Origin: Maylandia zebra
Lineage: Eukaryota; Chordata; Actinopteri; Cichliformes; Cichlidae
Direction of reading: 5' to 3'
Assembly (NCBI RefSeq): GCF_041146795.1
Contig: NC_135170.1
Span: 23,864,033-23,928,032 of the forward strand
Length of the DNA: 64,000 nucleotides
Positions within the stretch are counted from its first letter, which is position 1; every line of letters starts with the position of its first letter. Under the pieces are notes generated by a model that saw nothing but the letters and a program-made list of their open reading frames with translations, was not told the origin of the DNA and did no database searches. The translations under genes and the position numbers were made by a program. Below, in pieces: positions 61,461 through 64,000 of the stretch.

Positions 61461-63590
61461 TTATTTAATTGTCAAATTTTTCTTCCATTTAGGATGTGAG
61501 TTATACAAAGTTTTCTGTTGGTCTTCATTCTGAAAGATCAAAGCGGTACGCCTTTCTAAGTTTGCTAGCTTTAATTACTTCCAGTAGGGTGTGAATTTAT
61601 TTTTCTCAAAATAAGTTTTTTGTCTGTGATAGACGTGCCATGGGAGGACAAGGTGGAGTTATTCTGAGCAAGGTTTTTATGCTTAAATAATTTGGAGAGA
61701 ACATTTAGATGCTGATAAGCATGTGTAAAGATAGCTGTGGCTCAGGAGCAAAAGTGAATTAGTGGTTTGATGCCCAGGTTGTCCTGCCCATGAACTGCTG
61801 AACTGTAAGTAAGGCTCCAGACTACTCCTGATGTTTAGGCCCTTGCGTGGTAGATACCATCACACTGTGAGTGTATGTGTGAACAAAAGCTAAATTGTGA
61901 TGTGTGCAGTGCAGGTAGCATAAACACACTGCACTAGGCTCAAATACACAGCAAGATAAGAGCCACATGGTGCAGAGTTTATTATGCAAGGCAGCTTAGT
62001 TTTGCATCATTTGCACACCTTTTATTCAGTTAGCTTGTAGTACCTTTTGGTCTGCAGAACTTATAATGAAATTTTCTTGTTTATCCACCAGATCACTTCA
62101 CTCACTCTGAAATATTTCTCTTATTTTAGGTGATAACCACATTTCTTGAAGGTGATCAGTCACTGACTTTAAGTATAGTTTAGTATAGTAATGCCACATC
62201 TTCTACACATTAATAATACCATTTTAGTAGACCTTATAGAAGTAATAATCACAAGACTGCAAAAAATATTTATCTTGTAGTATATTATGTTATGTGTCTT
62301 TTCTTCTGGTCTGATACAAAGACATGCAGTCAACACAAAGAGAAAAACAGCAATGTATTTACAATTTACAAAGAATCACTTCTCTGTGAAAATAGCACTT
62401 ATAAATATGATTTACATAACAAAATAAATATGTAAATTACCAATGTAGCTTGAGTTTTTTTTTCCTGTTAAAAAATATGTTACAGAATAAAATTACAATT
62501 AGTAATACTTTTCCTTTTCTGGTGTGATGCGAAATAGAGGCCCTTTAAAAACATCATTTATAAAGACATCATTACATACAACATTGTCATTATATTAAAA
62601 AGTGATCTCTATGAGATAATAATAAGAAGGGAGTTACAATAGTGAACACTTGATAGAGCCTATACATATACTCAAAAAATACAATACACAATATTCGTCT
62701 CCCTTTAAATGTTCATTGCATTGATTTGAGGATTGCTGATCTACTGAGGTGACCTAACATGAGTTTTTGAACTGTCTTGTCATGATGATGCGGCCTGTGC
62801 GTAAGAGGTATAGCTTAGATGTGATGGCACTGTGGTTTTTGTATAACTATGTATAGACATTAAACCAGATCCACTTTAGCACCACAGTTAGCATTGTAAA
62901 ACAACTAAAGGGGACATTCTGACATCTTAAAATATACCAATTTGGTTTAGATGCTATCAAGGGAGTTACAGCTATAGGAACATTGTGTCTTATTGCATTA
63001 CTTTCATTAGCGGTAATAACACATGGTTTGTGCCTGTTTAGTTCAAACAGGGTAATTCTAACTGACAGTCTTTTGCTATGAGTTTATTAGAGCATCAGTG
63101 TCAGTTGTCTTTCTCTGGCTATTGTTTATGCTTTTATTTTTTTTTAGAGGTAAATATAAAATGTCTCCTTTCTGATTCAGCACTTAGCGCACTTATGATA
63201 TTTTCCTATATCTGCCTTGATGTCAGTTATTTTTGCAATGAGAGTTCCAATTACAGAAAAATGCTAGGGCCCAGTTGCACTGATAACAGTCTTATATTGG
63301 CTACTTAACAAAAACAGCATCCCTATGCCACTGTGGCAATGACTAAATTTAAACTATATGGAAGGACAAACATAAAAACAAAACATCAGTGAGCATCCTT
63401 AAAACTGGATTACATTCATGATATTTTCTTTTACAAAACAAAATATAATTTAAATGGTGAGTCGCAAAGATTTGTGCCTTGTCATTGTGGTATGTTGCCA
63501 CAGTACTTGTCACCAGATGGGAGAAAAGGGATTGTGGGACAAGGTCAAAGTCCCTGCACTGACTGAGGTTTGGAGTAAAGTAAACAGGAG
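61461..63590. other. Intergenic, upstream of myadml2 and downstream of notum
   Basis: AT-rich with no recognised gene. The right end should hold the notum 3'UTR on the minus strand. Confidence 0.45.
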
Positions 63591-63736
63591 GTCAGAGGAA
63601 ATTCATTATAGGTAGAATGGGTTGTGAAGATGGAGGGGTAGTTGGAGGTATCAGGCTTGGGAGACTGGCCAGAGAGACCAGCCAGCCAACTCTGCTTAGT
63701 TTAACGTTGAGATAATGCCTGTGTGTTTGTGTCCTT

Positions 63737-64000
63737 TTAGCTGCCACTGCTGAGCATGCCCAGTAGCTTGCTGGGGTCCATTCCCTGCTGCTGGGCCATC
63801 TTCTGCACATCAAAGCCCATGTGCATGAGGAACTGAATGACATTCATCTCCTGCCCTGTGAACTGATCTCGGATGGTGGGGCAGGTGGGGTTGCAGTGTG
63901 GCCACGGGCAGCTGTCAATCAGATGCACAGGACAGCCTTTAGGCGGAGCCTTGTTGTTCCTGTTGTCGTTGAGGCTGCGGTCCCAGCAGTGCAGCGCTCT
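63737..64000 (-). CDS. notum: Notum palmitoleoyl-protein carboxylesterase, C-terminal end (partial)
   Basis: The last 87 residues and stop codon of a gene that continues past the right edge. The fragment opens in frame with ALHCWDRSLNDNRNN, then GCPVHLIDSCPWPHCNPTCP, where cysteines are conserved in NOTUM, then FLMHMGFDVQ and the end KLLGMLSSGS. NOTUM is a secreted alpha/beta hydrolase that removes palmitoleate from Wnt proteins and so blocks their signalling; the catalytic residues lie in the unseen part. Its place next to myadml2 matches human 17q25.3. Fish have notum1a and notum1b, and which this is cannot be said. Confidence 0.92.
   Translation of the reverse strand, partial: RALHCWDRSLNDNRNNKAPPKGCPVHLIDSCPWPHCNPTCPTIRDQFTGQEMNVIQFLMHMGFDVQKMAQQQGMDPSKLLGMLSSGS

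Overview
This window looks like nuclear DNA of a percomorph (spiny-rayed) teleost, quite possibly a cichlid. The genes are intron-rich, AT-rich introns alternate with long simple repeats, and the interspersed repeats are fish types (a CR1/L2/Rex-like LINE, a tRNA-headed SINE, Tc1/mariner, Harbinger and hAT relics). Two genes also point to fish: a Siglec/CD22-like tandem pair and a G-alpha-v gene, a class absent from mammals. Species cannot be fixed from sequence alone.

Layout. 1-7.4 kb: two tandem minus-strand Siglec/CD22-like Ig receptor genes. The left one runs off the window; the right one is complete in seven exons. A 5'-truncated LINE with an open reverse transcriptase frame lies between them. 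7.4-10.2 kb: repeat-rich spacer. 10.35-11.25 kb: npb (neuropeptide B), the only host gene I call on the plus strand. 11.9-24.4 kb: gnav1-like G-alpha gene in ten exons on the minus strand; its last intron carries a Harbinger transposon inside an older DNA-transposon relic. 26.3-35.5 kb: pcyt2 in thirteen exons, minus strand. 37.9-53.3 kb: mafg, with a long 3'UTR, two coding exons and a very long 5' intron. 54.0-56.3 kb: pycr1 in seven exons. 58.5-59.4 kb: myadml2, coding in one exon. 63.7-64.0 kb: the last exon of notum, running off the right edge.

The order npb, pcyt2, mafg, pycr1, myadml2, notum matches human 17q25.3 from memory, which independently supports the gene calls. sirt7, which I recall between PCYT2 and MAFG in human, was not seen. 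gnav1, between npb and pcyt2, marks where the lost gene may have been in the ancestor. The genes do not form one pathway. They include an ethanolamine-phospholipid enzyme, a proline enzyme, a small Maf factor, a tetraspan membrane protein, a Wnt deacylase, a neuropeptide and a G protein.

Exon boundaries were read by eye from splice signals, phase and recalled family sequence. In every complete gene the exon lengths sum to an open frame, a strong internal check. The most unusual items are the gnav1-like protein, whose nucleotide-binding motifs depart from the G-alpha consensus at several near-invariant positions, and an alternating-hairpin element in one of its introns.
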